Part shown: piece by piece, positions 8,658 to 18,250 of the stretch | Numbering within the stretch: position 1 is the stretch's first letter | How the letters are laid out: the number at the start of each line of letters is the position of its first letter | NCBI RefSeq assembly: GCF_039545455.1 | Contig: NZ_CP154467.1 | Span: 1,916,501-1,980,500 of the forward strand | Length of the DNA: 64,000 bases | Source: Brucella sp. BE17 | GTDB lineage: Bacteria > Pseudomonadota > Alphaproteobacteria > Rhizobiales > Rhizobiaceae | Direction of reading: 5' to 3' | Position numbers and translations under genes: made by a program | Notes under the pieces: model-generated | Told to the model about the DNA's origin: nothing | What the model saw: only the letters and a program-made list of their open reading frames with translations | The model's database searches: none

Positions 8658-9701
8658 ATGGCACAAAAGAAAGCACACGAAGTCGAGGGTTTCCTCTCCA
8701 GGCCCAACAGCTCGTTTCCGGTCGTTCTGCTTTACGGTCCCGACAAGGGACTGGTGAACGAGCGCGCGCGCCGTTATGCAGAGGCGACCAAACTTCCGTT
8801 GGACGATCCCTTTGCCGTCATTCGCATGGAGGCGGACGAGATTGACGCCGATCCGGCTAAACTTGCCGACGAGGCTAGCACAATTTCCATGTTCGGCGGG
8901 GAAAGGCTGATCTGGATCAAAAATGCCGCGGGCCAGAAGAAGTTGGCTGAAGCGATCAAGCATCTGGCAACCCAACCGCCTGTCGAAACCTATATTCTGG
9001 TCGAGGCCGGGGACCTTAAAAAAGGTGCAGGCCTACGCAGCGCGGTGGAAAATGCGTCCGCCGCAATGGCGCTACCCTGCTATACGGATGACGCACGCAG
9101 CATCGATGCCGTGATTGATTCAGTACTCGCCGAATGGAAAATGCAGATAACACTTGATGGCAGGCAATTGTTACAGGCAAGCCTCGGAGGTGACCGCCTT
9201 GCCACGCGCGGTGAACTGGAAAAGCTATGCCTGTATGCGCTGGGAAAGGAGCGGATAGACATTGATGATGTACGTGAAGCCGTTGGCGATGTGGCCGGTC
9301 TCTCAATCGACGAAGTCATCGATGCCGTGCTTTCTGGCAATCTTTCGCGTTTCGAAGCCGCATTCGATCGCTTGGTGAAGTCGGGAACCGCACCCTTTTT
9401 GCTGCTTAACGCCGCCATGCGTCAGTTTCAGCAAATCCAGAATTTGCGCTATATTGCCGACACCGAGCGCAAGAGTGCATCTGTGGTGATAGCAGGTGCC
9501 AGACCACCCATTTTTTTCAATCGCAAGAAGCTCATAGAGACGGTGGTTAGCCGCTGGAACGGCGAAAGCCTCAGCCGTGCGCTTGACCGTATTCAGCGCG
9601 CTGTGCTTGAAAGTCGGCAGAATGCAGCATTATCCATACCAATTATCCGTCAATGCCTACTGGCAATTGGTGTTGAAGCACTACGCAATGCAAGACGATA
9701 A
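8658..9701 (+). CDS. holA: DNA polymerase III subunit delta
   Basis: 347 residues, family length. The N-terminal LLYGPDKGLVNERA segment and the Gly-Gly-Glu-Arg-Leu-Ile-Trp-Ile strand match the delta subunit of the clamp loader, which opens the sliding clamp at primed DNA. Delta lacks a working P-loop, as here. The gene is near parAB/oriC, as in other Rhizobiales, but here its upstream neighbour is an ABC transporter rather than lptE. It is followed by a 420-bp gene-free stretch holding insertion-sequence debris. Confidence 0.92.
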   Translation: MAQKKAHEVEGFLSRPNSSFPVVLLYGPDKGLVNERARRYAEATKLPLDDPFAVIRMEADEIDADPAKLADEASTISMFGGERLIWIKNAAGQKKLAEAIKHLATQPPVETYILVEAGDLKKGAGLRSAVENASAAMALPCYTDDARSIDAVIDSVLAEWKMQITLDGRQLLQASLGGDRLATRGELEKLCLYALGKERIDIDDVREAVGDVAGLSIDEVIDAVLSGNLSRFEAAFDRLVKSGTAPFLLLNAAMRQFQQIQNLRYIADTERKSASVVIAGARPPIFFNRKKLIETVVSRWNGESLSRALDRIQRAVLESRQNAALSIPIIRQCLLAIGVEALRNARR

Positions 9702-9723
9702 AAAATAAAGCTCCATTTTATAC

Positions 9724-9888
9724 GGACCTGTTGCAAATGTTTCGTCAACGAGGGCTGATATAGGGTTTCGAGCTTTCAAGAAGCTGGATTATTCGATTTT
9801 CAAAGGCCGCCATTTCGATAAGTCCGTCATCCTTCTGTGTGTTCGATGGTACCTGACTTACAATCTTAGCCTACGCAATCTGATAGAA
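9724..9888 (+). mobile_element. IS6-family insertion-sequence remnant (left end and N-terminal transposase fragment)
   Basis: A 14-base end at 9724-9737 matches the IS6/IS26 terminal repeat GGCACTGTTGCAAA at 12 positions. A frame from about 9784 encodes FKGRHFDKSVILLCVRWYLT and continues to about 9888, the conserved N-terminus of IS6-family transposases. There is no start codon in place, and the frame is lost at the neighbouring inverted-repeat element, so neither the HTH nor the DDE domain remains. It is a dead remnant, with no second end found. Confidence 0.7.
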
Positions 9889-10012
9889 AGGCACTGTTAC
9901 TTTAACGAAATTACTGACGTAACTTATTCTTTGACGCATCTGTTATGCGGAATTCAGACAAGCGATTTTCCGCCGCTGATGTTTACGCTTCGATTAAGGT
10001 AACAGTGCCTTT
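9887..10012. repeat. 126-bp element with terminal inverted repeats (MITE-like)
   Basis: The ends 9887-9904 and 9994-10012 are near-perfect inverted repeats starting AAAGGCACTGTTAC, with one mismatch in the first 18 bases. The outer GGCACTGTT equals the start of IS6-family ends. The interior has no convincing gene. It abuts the broken IS6 transposase fragment and may be a nested non-autonomous element or the collapsed ends of an IS6-type copy. No clear 8-bp target duplication flanks it. Confidence 0.65.
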
Positions 10013-10122
10013 ACAGCGCTTGCAGCATAGTTGCGTCCAGCGATCAGCCACGCTTTGTCACACAAAAATTTTTGCGACAGATTCTTTTATACATATGGGG
10101 CTTTCTGAATACTTAGGTATCA

Positions 10123-11004
10123 TCAGCTCTGAAGGCGGCGGCAAATCTCGTCGAGCTGCTCAAGTGAACTATAGCGGATTTTGACTTCGCCACCACGTTC
10201 ACGATGATTGATCTCGACGTTCATGCCGGTGACATCGGAAAGGAGCTTTTCCAGCGCCTTGGTATCCGCATCTTTCTCAAAAGGAACTGATCTTGTTGGC
10301 TTTTTCCGGCTATCGCCGCGCGCCTCAGCCTGAGCCAGAGCCTCAACCTGACGAACCGAAAGCCCCTCTTTAACGATCTTTTCCGCTAATTGGGTCGGGT
10401 TTTCCATCGTAATCAGGCTACGGGCATGACCAGCCGATAGAGCGCCATCAGAAATGAATTCCTGCACTTTCTCAGGCAGCTTCAAAAGACGCAACGTGTT
10501 AGCCACATGGCTACGGCTCTTGCCAATTACCTGCGCAAGATCATTTTGTGTGTAATCATGATTATCAATAAGCTGTTGATACCCAAGAGCTTCTTCAACC
10601 GCGTTCAGATCTGCTCGCTGAACGTTTTCAATGATCGCGATTTCCAGCGCTACACGATCATCAACATCACGCAGGATGACCGGAATCGTATCAACCCCAG
10701 CGCGCTGCGATGCGCGCCAGCGCCTTTCACCAGCAATCAACTCAAAACGGTCTGGCTGTCCTGGTGCCGGACGCACGACAACCGGCTGGACGACGCCGTG
10801 TTCCTTGATCGACTGCGCCAAATCTTCCAGTTCAGTCTCAGAAAACATGCGTCGGGGATTTCGTGGATTGCGCGTGACGAATTCGATCGGCACATTACGC
10901 TCCACTGAAACCGACGTTTTACGCTCTTCAACCGGGCGATCAATCTCGCCGATCAGAGCAGCCAGCCCGCGGCCAAGGCGCTTTTTTGAGGGATCGTCAT
11001 TCAT
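10123..11004 (-). CDS. parB: Chromosome-partitioning protein ParB
   Basis: 293 residues. The LGRGLAALIGE N-terminus, the GERRWRA CTP-binding/sliding motif and a central helix-turn-helix (Gly-Lys-Ser-Arg-Ser-His-Val-Ala-Asn) identify a chromosomal ParB. It binds parS, spreads and works with ParA to move the origin region. Two perfect parS sites lie 1.5 and 3.6 kb upstream in the same block. It is 54 bp downstream of parA, so co-transcription is expected. The C-terminal dimerisation segment is present. Confidence 0.97.
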   Translation of the reverse strand: MNDDPSKKRLGRGLAALIGEIDRPVEERKTSVSVERNVPIEFVTRNPRNPRRMFSETELEDLAQSIKEHGVVQPVVVRPAPGQPDRFELIAGERRWRASQRAGVDTIPVILRDVDDRVALEIAIIENVQRADLNAVEEALGYQQLIDNHDYTQNDLAQVIGKSRSHVANTLRLLKLPEKVQEFISDGALSAGHARSLITMENPTQLAEKIVKEGLSVRQVEALAQAEARGDSRKKPTRSVPFEKDADTKALEKLLSDVTGMNVEINHRERGGEVKIRYSSLEQLDEICRRLQS

Positions 11005-11058
11005 TGGTCGGCAATTCCTGCAGTTGGATTGGTATCGATATTTCAGCCTCTTGCTACT

Positions 11059-11856
11059 TTATGCCGCTTTTAGCTGTCGCTCACGCTGGATAACTTCTGA
11101 GGCGAGTTGCAGATAAGCCTGGCTGCCCGCACATTTAAGGTCATAAAGGAGCGCCGGCTTTCCATGCGAAGGCGCTTCGGACACCCGCACATTGCGCGGA
11201 ATAACTGTACGATAGACCTTTTCTCCCATGAAGGAACGAACATCATCTACCACCTGCGCCGCGAGATTGTTGCGGCTATCGAACATGGTCAGCACTATCC
11301 CCTGAATACTTAGATCGGGATTGATTGTCGAACGCACCTGATCAACCGTCTGTAGGAGCTGGCTCAATCCCTCCAGCGCGAAAAATTCGCACTGTAGAGG
11401 CACCAGCACCGAATCGGCTGAAGCCATAGCATTCAGAGTCAGAAGATTCAACGAAGGAGGGCAATCGACGAGAATATAGGAAAACCGTTCAGAAACGGCA
11501 GAATCGAAACGCAACGAATCGCGTAAGCGACGCGTACGATCTGCCGATTGTGCTATTTCCATCTCGATACCAAGAAGATCCAACGTTGACGGTACAATGT
11601 ACAGATTTGGTACATCGGTCTGTATTGCCGCTTCCGGGATGGTCGCAGCCTGTGTCAGCACGTCATAGGAAGACAGTGGCCGATTACGACGATCAATACC
11701 GAGCCCCGTGCTGGCGTTCCCCTGAGGATCGAGATCGACGATCAGTACCGATTCCCCGATAGCAGCCAGAGCTGTTGCCAGATTAATAGCGGTCGTCGTC
11801 TTACCGACCCCGCCTTTCTGGTTTGCAATGGTTATGATTCTGGACATCCTGTTCAT
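11059..11856 (-). CDS. parA: Chromosome-partitioning ATPase ParA
   Basis: 265 residues. The deviant Walker A KGGVGKTTT and the Asp-Leu-Asp-Pro-Gln-Gly-Asn motif define a ParA/Soj ATPase, whose nucleoid-bound gradient segregates ParB-parS complexes. The ATG at 11856 is preferred since AAGGGCGG lies just upstream; ATG at 11847 and a frame extending to 11901 are alternatives. It lies between rsmG and parB on the same strand, the standard alphaproteobacterial order. Confidence 0.97.
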   Translation of the reverse strand: MNRMSRIITIANQKGGVGKTTTAINLATALAAIGESVLIVDLDPQGNASTGLGIDRRNRPLSSYDVLTQAATIPEAAIQTDVPNLYIVPSTLDLLGIEMEIAQSADRTRRLRDSLRFDSAVSERFSYILVDCPPSLNLLTLNAMASADSVLVPLQCEFFALEGLSQLLQTVDQVRSTINPDLSIQGIVLTMFDSRNNLAAQVVDDVRSFMGEKVYRTVIPRNVRVSEAPSHGKPALLYDLKCAGSQAYLQLASEVIQRERQLKAA

Positions 11857-11897
11857 TCGCCGCCCTTGCTGCTTGCCGATGCACACTAATCCCGTCA

Positions 11898-12539
11898 TCA
11901 ATCGATTTTACGTCGCAGATTGCTGATCTCGAGAATAACAGACGCTGGATCGATAGCACTTGTATGTTTTACCAGATCAAAATCCCAACGAATACGGCTT
12001 TCGCTTACTTCACGCTGGTAATCCCGTCCTTTTTGAAAAAGTGCTCTGGCCCCACTTTTTAACCAGGGCTCCGAAAGGTGAAAAAGATCACTTAAAGAGG
12101 CGAGCGCACGCGCTGTCACGATATCCGGAGCATCAAGTTTACCCCACATCGCCTCAATACGGGCAGCATGGACATGGGCGGGAATAGCCAAATGTCCCGC
12201 AGCCGTACGCAGGAAAGCTGCTTTTTTACCAGCGCTCTCAATAAGATCGATGCTTGTTCCGGGCTTTTCCGCAAGGTAACAGGCCGTGACAATACCTGGG
12301 AAGCCCCCGCCGGAACCTATATCTAACCAACGATGCGCTTCTGGTGCGAAAGCAAACAGTTGCGCGCTATCAAGAATATGACGGTTCCAGAGATCGGAGA
12401 GCGTTGAAGGAGATGCAAGATTGATCGCCTTTGACCATTTATAAAACAGACTTTCGAATGCAACCAACCTATCCGCTGTTTCACGTGAAACAGTCGGGTG
12501 AATGGCGCGCAGACTACTGAAACGATCATCCTCCTTCAC
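11898..12539 (-). CDS. rsmG: 16S rRNA (guanine527-N7)-methyltransferase RsmG
   Basis: 213 residues with the SAM-binding motif [11 protein letters not shown]. RsmG methylates G527 of 16S rRNA in the cytoplasm. Its start overlaps the stop of mnmG by 4 bp. A perfect parS lies inside its 5' end and encodes Val-Ser-Arg-Glu-Thr at about residues 17-21, a neat case of a segregation site embedded in coding sequence. Confidence 0.96.
   Translation of the reverse strand: MKEDDRFSSLRAIHPTVSRETADRLVAFESLFYKWSKAINLASPSTLSDLWNRHILDSAQLFAFAPEAHRWLDIGSGGGFPGIVTACYLAEKPGTSIDLIESAGKKAAFLRTAAGHLAIPAHVHAARIEAMWGKLDAPDIVTARALASLSDLFHLSEPWLKSGARALFQKGRDYQREVSESRIRWDFDLVKHTSAIDPASVILEISNLRRKID
12477..12492. promoter_or_regulatory. 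parS site (perfect 16-mer, inside rsmG)
   Basis: TGTTTCACGTGAAACA, a perfect match to the ParB-binding parS palindrome; flanking bases extend the palindrome to 18 bp. It lies within the parAB-linked operon, as expected for a chromosomal centromere. Confidence 0.95.
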
Positions 12540-14446
12540 GCCGCTCCCGCTCCTTCGGAAAGGTCAGAAGCGGCACGTTGGCGAACGCCATGCTTTTTTA
12601 TCTGTGCGATCAATAAAGCCAGAGCAGCGGGTGTCATTCCATCCACGCGCTGGGCTTCTGCAATTGTTTCAGGTCGGCGCTGTTTCAACTTATGCTTCAA
12701 TTCGTTGGAGAGCCCCGAAATGGAATCAATATCCAGACCCTCGGGAATATACAAGCGCTCTTCCCGCTCCATAACAGCGATATCGCTCCGTTGTCGCTCC
12801 ATATAAACGGCATATTGCGCTTCGATTTCCAACGCTTCGCGCGTAACAGGGTCAATTGTATCCAATTCAGGCCAGATTATTTTCAAGCGTTCAATATCGA
12901 TGTCAGGGTATGACAAAAGATCGTACGCGGAGCGCCTTACCCCATCATGATTGAGGTGCAGTTGATAACGACTGGCCAGATTGGGCGTAATGGACAATGA
13001 TTGACTCAAGGAACGTGCACCTGAAAGCGCATTCAGACGTGCATGAAAGCGCTCTTTGCGTTCATGCCCCAAGATGCCAAAGTCTTCGGCCAAAGGTGTT
13101 AATCGTTGATCAGCGTTATCAGCTCGCAGCGAAAGCCGGAATTCAGCACGTGACGTAAACATGCGATAAGGCTCACTCACACCGCGCGACGTCAAATCAT
13201 CGATCATCACGCCAATATACGCTTCGGTCCGCTGGATGATGACTGGCTCAATGCCACCTGCCCGGCGGGCGGCATTCAAGCCTGCGACAAGGCCTTGAGC
13301 GCCAGCTTCTTCATAACCGGTAGTGCCATTGATCTGGCCGGCCAGAAACAATCCACTCACACGACGCGTTTCCAGACTACGTTTTAATTCGCGCGGATCA
13401 ATGAAGTCATACTCAATAGCGTAACCCGGTTGCAACATGGTTGCTTTTTCAAGACCTGGAATAGTCTTGAGTATATCCAGTTGCACATCTTCCGGTAGAG
13501 AGGTGGAAACACCATTCGGATAAACCGTATCGTCGTCCAGACCTTCTGGTTCCAGGAAAATCTGATGTCCATCACGATCACCAAACTTGACGATCTTGTC
13601 TTCCACTGAGGGACAGTAACGCGGCCCGATCCCCTCGATTGAACCGGAATACATCGCCGAACGATGTAAATTGGCCCGGATGACATCATGGGTTTCAGGC
13701 GTTGTGCGTGTAATACCACAATCGATTTGCGGTGTGGTAATACGGTCGGTCAAAAGCGAAAACGGAACCGGGTCGGCATCCGCCGATTGCATGTTAAGGC
13801 TCTGCCAGTCGATGGTGCGTCCATCAAGGCGTGGTGGCGTGCCAGTCTTCAATCGACCCAATGTAAAGCCAAGCGCAAGCATCGTATCGGAAAGCCCCAA
13901 CGACGGTTTTTCTCCCATGCGACCGGCAGGTATCTTTTTCTCGCCGATATGGATCAGACCATTAAGGAACGTTCCTGTCGTCAATACGACTGAACCGCAA
14001 TGCAAAACGCGGCCATCAGTCAAAACAACTGCCGTGATATAACCGTTCTTCGTCTTGATATCAGAAGCGCCACCTTCAATGACGCTCAGGTTTTCCTGAG
14101 CGCCAATCATTTCTTGCATAGCCAGACGATAAAGTTTGCGATCAGCCTGCGTGCGCGGGCCACGGACTGCCGGGCCCTTACGTCGATTGAGAAGTCGGAA
14201 CTGTATGCCTGCTTTGTCAGCAACACGCCCCATCAATCCATCAAGTGCATCGATTTCTCGCACAAGATGGCCCTTACCAAGCCCACCAATGGCAGGATTA
14301 CACGACATGGTGCCGATCGTATCAAAGCGATGGGTAACTAGGGCGGTTTTTGCGCCTGCGCGTGCGGCAGCTGATGCCGCTTCGCAGCCAGCATGACCAC
14401 CGCCAACAACAATGACATCATAAACGGCGGTATCGGCCGAGCTCAT
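12536..14446 (-). CDS. mnmG: tRNA uridine-5-carboxymethylaminomethyl(34) synthesis protein MnmG (GidA)
   Basis: 636 residues from the ATG at 14446. The FAD-binding motif [10 protein letters not shown] is at the N-terminus, followed by the Cys-Asn-Pro-Ala-Ile-Gly-Gly signature. With MnmE it installs the cmnm5 group at U34 of certain tRNAs. The frame extends to 14554 without a better start and the extra residues are unlike MnmG. A perfect parS and a near-match lie between it and mnmE. It overlaps rsmG by 4 bp. Confidence 0.97.
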   Translation of the reverse strand: MSSADTAVYDVIVVGGGHAGCEAASAAARAGAKTALVTHRFDTIGTMSCNPAIGGLGKGHLVREIDALDGLMGRVADKAGIQFRLLNRRKGPAVRGPRTQADRKLYRLAMQEMIGAQENLSVIEGGASDIKTKNGYITAVVLTDGRVLHCGSVVLTTGTFLNGLIHIGEKKIPAGRMGEKPSLGLSDTMLALGFTLGRLKTGTPPRLDGRTIDWQSLNMQSADADPVPFSLLTDRITTPQIDCGITRTTPETHDVIRANLHRSAMYSGSIEGIGPRYCPSVEDKIVKFGDRDGHQIFLEPEGLDDDTVYPNGVSTSLPEDVQLDILKTIPGLEKATMLQPGYAIEYDFIDPRELKRSLETRRVSGLFLAGQINGTTGYEEAGAQGLVAGLNAARRAGGIEPVIIQRTEAYIGVMIDDLTSRGVSEPYRMFTSRAEFRLSLRADNADQRLTPLAEDFGILGHERKERFHARLNALSGARSLSQSLSITPNLASRYQLHLNHDGVRRSAYDLLSYPDIDIERLKIIWPELDTIDPVTREALEIEAQYAVYMERQRSDIAVMEREERLYIPEGLDIDSISGLSNELKHKLKQRRPETIAEAQRVDGMTPAALALLIAQIKKHGVRQRAASDLSEGAGAA

Positions 14447-14647
14447 TGCATTTAATCCTGATTCATTAAATCGTCGGCCGCAAAAGTGATTGTCTAATAC
14501 GACATTCACGCACAACCATCTTAGCCTTCTTTGCCACGAATAGCCTTGAAACAAAAGCTCTATCGAAAATATTTTGGCCTATCGCCGCTGTTAGCTCGAT
14601 TCACGGAAGGATGATTGAGTCAACTTCATAGTCATGATTCCACAGTT

Positions 14648-14663
14648 TGTTTCACGTGAAACA
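14648..14663. promoter_or_regulatory. parS site (perfect 16-mer, mnmG-mnmE intergenic)
   Basis: TGTTTCACGTGAAACA in the 252-bp gap between mnmG and mnmE, 2.2 kb from the site inside rsmG. A second copy matching at 14 of 16 positions follows at 14686-14701. Confidence 0.95.
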
Positions 14664-14685
14664 TTCCCTGTCGAATTAAAGAGTT

Positions 14686-14701
14686 GGTTTCACGTGAATC
14701 A
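14686..14701. promoter_or_regulatory. Degenerate parS site (14/16)
   Basis: Core TTTCACGTGAA is intact with mismatches at positions 1 and 14 of the palindrome. It lies 22 bp beyond the perfect site and overlaps the last codon of mnmE. It could extend ParB loading but would bind more weakly. Confidence 0.6.
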
Positions 14702-16027
14702 TTTGCCAATGCAAAATTGAGAGAAAATTACGTCCAATATTTCCTCCACATCAACATCGCCTGTGATGCGGCCGAGATATTGCGAGGCGAGGCGCATATT
14801 TTCAGCGCGTAATTCCAGTGGCAAGTTTTCGTTCGCAATGGCTTTGCCAATTTCTTCATATGTTGAATTCAAGAGATTAATGTGACGCTGCCGTGTGGGC
14901 ACTGCCTCCGATATCCGGCCTATTTTCGATTCCGCAAAATTCTGAAGCTTGGTGATGAGTTCATCTAGCCCCTCACCTGTTAGGGTCGATATCATGTTCT
15001 CCCAGCGTCGCGAGTGCTCACTGAATATGTCGGCTTTAGTCCCGACCAGCCAAAGATCGGTCTCTGTGTCAGGAAGGGATACTTCCAGCGGATTGTTCAT
15101 ATCTTGCAGTAACAGGACCAAATCGGCTTCGGAGGCGCGCGCTTTAGCACGCTCGATACCGATTTTTTCAACAGCGCTCTCAGTTTCCCGCAAACCGGCA
15201 GTGTCAGTAACGAAAACAGCTATTCCGCCAAGATCGAGTTTGACTTCGATAAGATCGCGTGTTGTTCCAGCCTCTTCGGAAATTATAGCGACTTCACGAC
15301 CGGCTAGAAAATTCAACAAGCTTGACTTGCCGGCATTAGGCGCTCCGGCGATCACCACATGCAAACCTTCACGCAACATAGAAGCGCGTTTTCCGCCTTC
15401 AATATGCTGCGCAATCACTTTTTGCAGAGTTTGCAGTGATGCCCACACCTGTTCCGCAACAGAACCGGGGACATCGCCTTCATCAGCAAAGTCTAATTCA
15501 GCCTCAATAAAAGCTCTTGCTCGAAGCAATTGCTGGCGCCAGTCACTGTAAAGCTGGCGTTGAGAACCCGACGCTACTTGCATGGCGAGGCGCCTTTGCC
15601 CTTCGGTTTCAGCCGCGATGAGATCTGCAATGCCCTCAGCAATGGTCAAATCCATTTTCCCGTTGCTAAAAGACCGGCGTGTAAACTCCCCGGCCTCTGC
15701 TATGCGGCAATTGGCAATGCCTGACAGTTCCCGAAGTAACTTTTCAACGACAGCGACTCCGCCATGCAGATGAAATTCTACACAATCTTCGCCGGTAAAA
15801 CTTTCTGGTCCTTTAAAATAGAGTGCCAGACCGCGATCAATGGCATCACCATTTCGGGAGCGGAATGTTTTATATGCGGCATAACGCGGTGTGAGTTCTT
15901 CTCCGACTATCGTTTCGATAATGAATCGAACTTTTGGGCCAGACGCACGAATGACAGCGACGCCAGAAGGCAGTCGCCCACTGGACAAGGCAAAAATAGT
16001 ATCCTGATGCATTGTAATGTCGCTCAT
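14699..16027 (-). CDS. mnmE: tRNA modification GTPase MnmE (TrmE)
   Basis: 442 residues from the ATG at 16027. The N-terminal tetrahydrofolate-binding domain is followed by a G domain with GAPNAGKSS and DTAGLRE, and the C-terminus ends in the diagnostic Cys-Ile-Gly-Lys. It partners MnmG in U34 tRNA modification. It diverges from the YyaL-type gene, leaving 88 bp between the two starts. Confidence 0.97.
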   Translation of the reverse strand: MSDITMHQDTIFALSSGRLPSGVAVIRASGPKVRFIIETIVGEELTPRYAAYKTFRSRNGDAIDRGLALYFKGPESFTGEDCVEFHLHGGVAVVEKLLRELSGIANCRIAEAGEFTRRSFSNGKMDLTIAEGIADLIAAETEGQRRLAMQVASGSQRQLYSDWRQQLLRARAFIEAELDFADEGDVPGSVAEQVWASLQTLQKVIAQHIEGGKRASMLREGLHVVIAGAPNAGKSSLLNFLAGREVAIISEEAGTTRDLIEVKLDLGGIAVFVTDTAGLRETESAVEKIGIERAKARASEADLVLLLQDMNNPLEVSLPDTETDLWLVGTKADIFSEHSRRWENMISTLTGEGLDELITKLQNFAESKIGRISEAVPTRQRHINLLNSTYEEIGKAIANENLPLELRAENMRLASQYLGRITGDVDVEEILDVIFSQFCIGK

Positions 16028-16115
16028 CGCTTTTCCTGACCTATATCGACTGTAAAACAGAAGCTGTTTGCGAATGGTTTGTGCATATTCATTCAAAAGA
16101 AGAAAGGAAAGCCTC

Positions 16116-18137
16116 ATGACGGTTATTCGTGGCAATCAACTAGGAGACGAAGCGAGCGCCTATCTGCGCCAACACGCCAACAATCCCGTCCACTGGCGAC
16201 CATGGGGTAAGGAAGCACTAGAGGAGGCACAAAGCCTCAACCGTCCAATCCTGCTCTCTATTGGCTACGCTGCCTGTCATTGGTGCCACGTGATGGCCCA
16301 TGAGTCTTTCGAGGATTCGGATGTCGCGCACGTCATGAACCAATCCTTCGTGAACATTAAAGTCGATCGTGAGGAACGCCCGGATGTGGACCAGATTTAT
16401 ATGGCGGCACTTGGCGCAATGGGGCAGCAAGGGGGATGGCCGCTAACCATGTTCTTGCGACCGGACGGCAAGCCATTCTGGGGCGGAACCTATTTTCCAC
16501 GCCATCCAAGGCAGGGTATGCCAGGCTTTATTGATGTACTGACCGCCGTAAACAATCTCTGGCAGAATGATCAGGGAAAAATTAACCATAATTCCCGTGC
16601 GCTGTTCGAACATCTGGAAGGACGCCTTGCCGCTCAGAATGAGGGTAAGCAGAACGATATTGCTCTGTTTGATAAGACAGTCGCACGCATCTATGGCCTG
16701 TTCGATACCGACCGCGGTGGTACAAGGGGCGCTCCCAAATTTCCCAATGCACCTTTCATGGATGCGCTCTGGTTGGCCTGGCTCTATAATGGTCAGGTTC
16801 AGCACCGAAATAGTTTTATCCATTCCCTCCAAAACATGCTGCAAGGGGGAATCTACGATCACCTCGGAGGTGGATTATGTCGGTACAGCACGGACGAAAA
16901 TTGGCTCGTGCCGCATTTTGAGAAAATGCTTTATGATAATGCCCAGCTTATCCGCCACGCCAATTATGCTTATGCTGAAACTGAAAATGAACTGTTCCGT
17001 ATCCGAATCGAAGAAACTGTAGATTGGTTGATTGAAGACCTCCGTTTACCGGATGGAAGTTTTGCATCCAGCCTCGATGCAGACAGCGAAGGCGAAGAAG
17101 GAAAATATTACGTTTGGAGTGAAGATGAAATTGATGCGGTCACGGGTCACGATAGTCCAGCGTTGAAATTATTTTATGGGGTTTCCGCAGACGGAAACTG
17201 GGAGGGTAAAAACATCCTCTCCCGCCTGCATGCAACGGACGTGCAAGCATTCCCACCGTCTGCCGTTAAAGCAGCCAAAGATAAACTTCTCACCCTGCGC
17301 AGAACGCGCATCGCTCCAGCTCGAGATGACAAGGCACTGACAGACTGGAATGCGCTGGCTATCCGCGCACTTACAGAGGCGGGTAGTAGTTTTCAACAGC
17401 CGGAGTGGATTACGCATGCGATCAAGGCGTATGATGCAATCAGGGCATCGCAGCGTGATGGAGAGCTACCGCATTGCCGGATGGGATTGAAGACAGTCTA
17501 TCCGGCGCTTTCGACCGATTATGCTGGCATGATCAATGCGGCCCTCGCTCTTTATGAGGCTACAGCCGAAACAACTTATCTGGACGATGCAATCAGTTTC
17601 AAGGGAGCGCTCGATCGTCATCATAAAGATAATTCCGGCAATTATCGCCTGACGGCACTCGATGCTGACGACGTCATTCTGCACAGCTATGGCGATTATG
17701 ACGATGCCATCCCGAGCGCCACCAGCCAGATTATCGAAGCATTGACGCGGCTCTTTCTGGCAACCGGCGATATGGGACTTTATCAAAGCAATCAGACACT
17801 CATAGAACACGCACTGGGTCGGGCAACGGTGCAACAATATGGACAGATCGGCATTTTGAACGCCGCCCGCTTTGCAGCAGAACCACTCTCATTAGTCATT
17901 GCCAGTGAAGGCGAAACAGATGCGCTCGTTTCTGTTGCCCGACATAAACCCGATCCGCGCCGACTGGACAAGATTATCGCTTTCAAGCCAGACGCGACTA
18001 TTCAGCTTCCGACAGGCGGCAACGTACAGACAACACAACCCTGCGCCTGGCTTTGCAAAGGCCAAGTCTGTCTGCCACCCGTCAGAAACCCCGAAGCGTT
18101 GCAGAGCCTTCTAAAAAACATCTCCCAAAACCAGTAG
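16116..18137 (+). CDS. Thioredoxin-domain protein of the YyaL/SPATA20 (DUF255) family
   Basis: 673 residues. An N-terminal thioredoxin-like domain contains CHWCHVM around residue 56, and the rest is an (alpha/alpha)6-barrel related to N-acylglucosamine 2-epimerases. Biochemical function of the family is unclear. ATG at 16116 is chosen for the AAAGGAAA just upstream; the frame extends to 16068. It is the one rightward gene in an otherwise leftward block before oriC. Its stop lies inside a 30-bp inverted repeat (18123-18152) without a T run. Confidence 0.9.
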   Translation: MTVIRGNQLGDEASAYLRQHANNPVHWRPWGKEALEEAQSLNRPILLSIGYAACHWCHVMAHESFEDSDVAHVMNQSFVNIKVDREERPDVDQIYMAALGAMGQQGGWPLTMFLRPDGKPFWGGTYFPRHPRQGMPGFIDVLTAVNNLWQNDQGKINHNSRALFEHLEGRLAAQNEGKQNDIALFDKTVARIYGLFDTDRGGTRGAPKFPNAPFMDALWLAWLYNGQVQHRNSFIHSLQNMLQGGIYDHLGGGLCRYSTDENWLVPHFEKMLYDNAQLIRHANYAYAETENELFRIRIEETVDWLIEDLRLPDGSFASSLDADSEGEEGKYYVWSEDEIDAVTGHDSPALKLFYGVSADGNWEGKNILSRLHATDVQAFPPSAVKAAKDKLLTLRRTRIAPARDDKALTDWNALAIRALTEAGSSFQQPEWITHAIKAYDAIRASQRDGELPHCRMGLKTVYPALSTDYAGMINAALALYEATAETTYLDDAISFKGALDRHHKDNSGNYRLTALDADDVILHSYGDYDDAIPSATSQIIEALTRLFLATGDMGLYQSNQTLIEHALGRATVQQYGQIGILNAARFAAEPLSLVIASEGETDALVSVARHKPDPRRLDKIIAFKPDATIQLPTGGNVQTTQPCAWLCKGQVCLPPVRNPEALQSLLKNISQNQ

Positions 18138-18152
18138 GAACCGGTTTTGGGA
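18123..18152. repeat. Inverted repeat around the stop of the YyaL-type gene
   Basis: TCCCAAAACC at 18123-18132 pairs perfectly with 18143-18152, and the loop contains the TAG stop. It lacks a T tract, so it is not a typical intrinsic terminator for the rightward gene; it may stabilise the mRNA end. Confidence 0.55.
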
Positions 18153-18186
18153 CGAAGACATGTGTGAAAATACAAGCAAAGAAACT

Positions 18187-18219
18187 GAAAAAGCCGCACT
18201 GGCAAAAAACCAGTACGGC
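18187..18219 (-). terminator. Rho-independent terminator of rho
   Basis: On the minus strand a 10-bp stem (18193-18202 with 18210-18219, one G-U pair) is followed by a run of Ts and lies 30 bp past the stop of rho. Confidence 0.85.
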
Positions 18220-18226
18220 TAAATTC

Positions 18227-18250
18227 AATTCTTTTTGGGCAAAAAGAATT
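18227..18250. repeat. Perfect inverted repeat overlapping the rho stop codon
   Basis: AATTCTTTTT at 18227-18236 pairs with 18241-18250 across a 4-base loop. With the terminator at 18187-18219 it gives rho two consecutive hairpins at its 3' end. Confidence 0.6.

Noticed and set aside
9945..10184. 79-residue ORF at the end of the IS region
   Set aside because: It runs through the inverted-repeat element and into parB's 3' end; no RBS or family resemblance.
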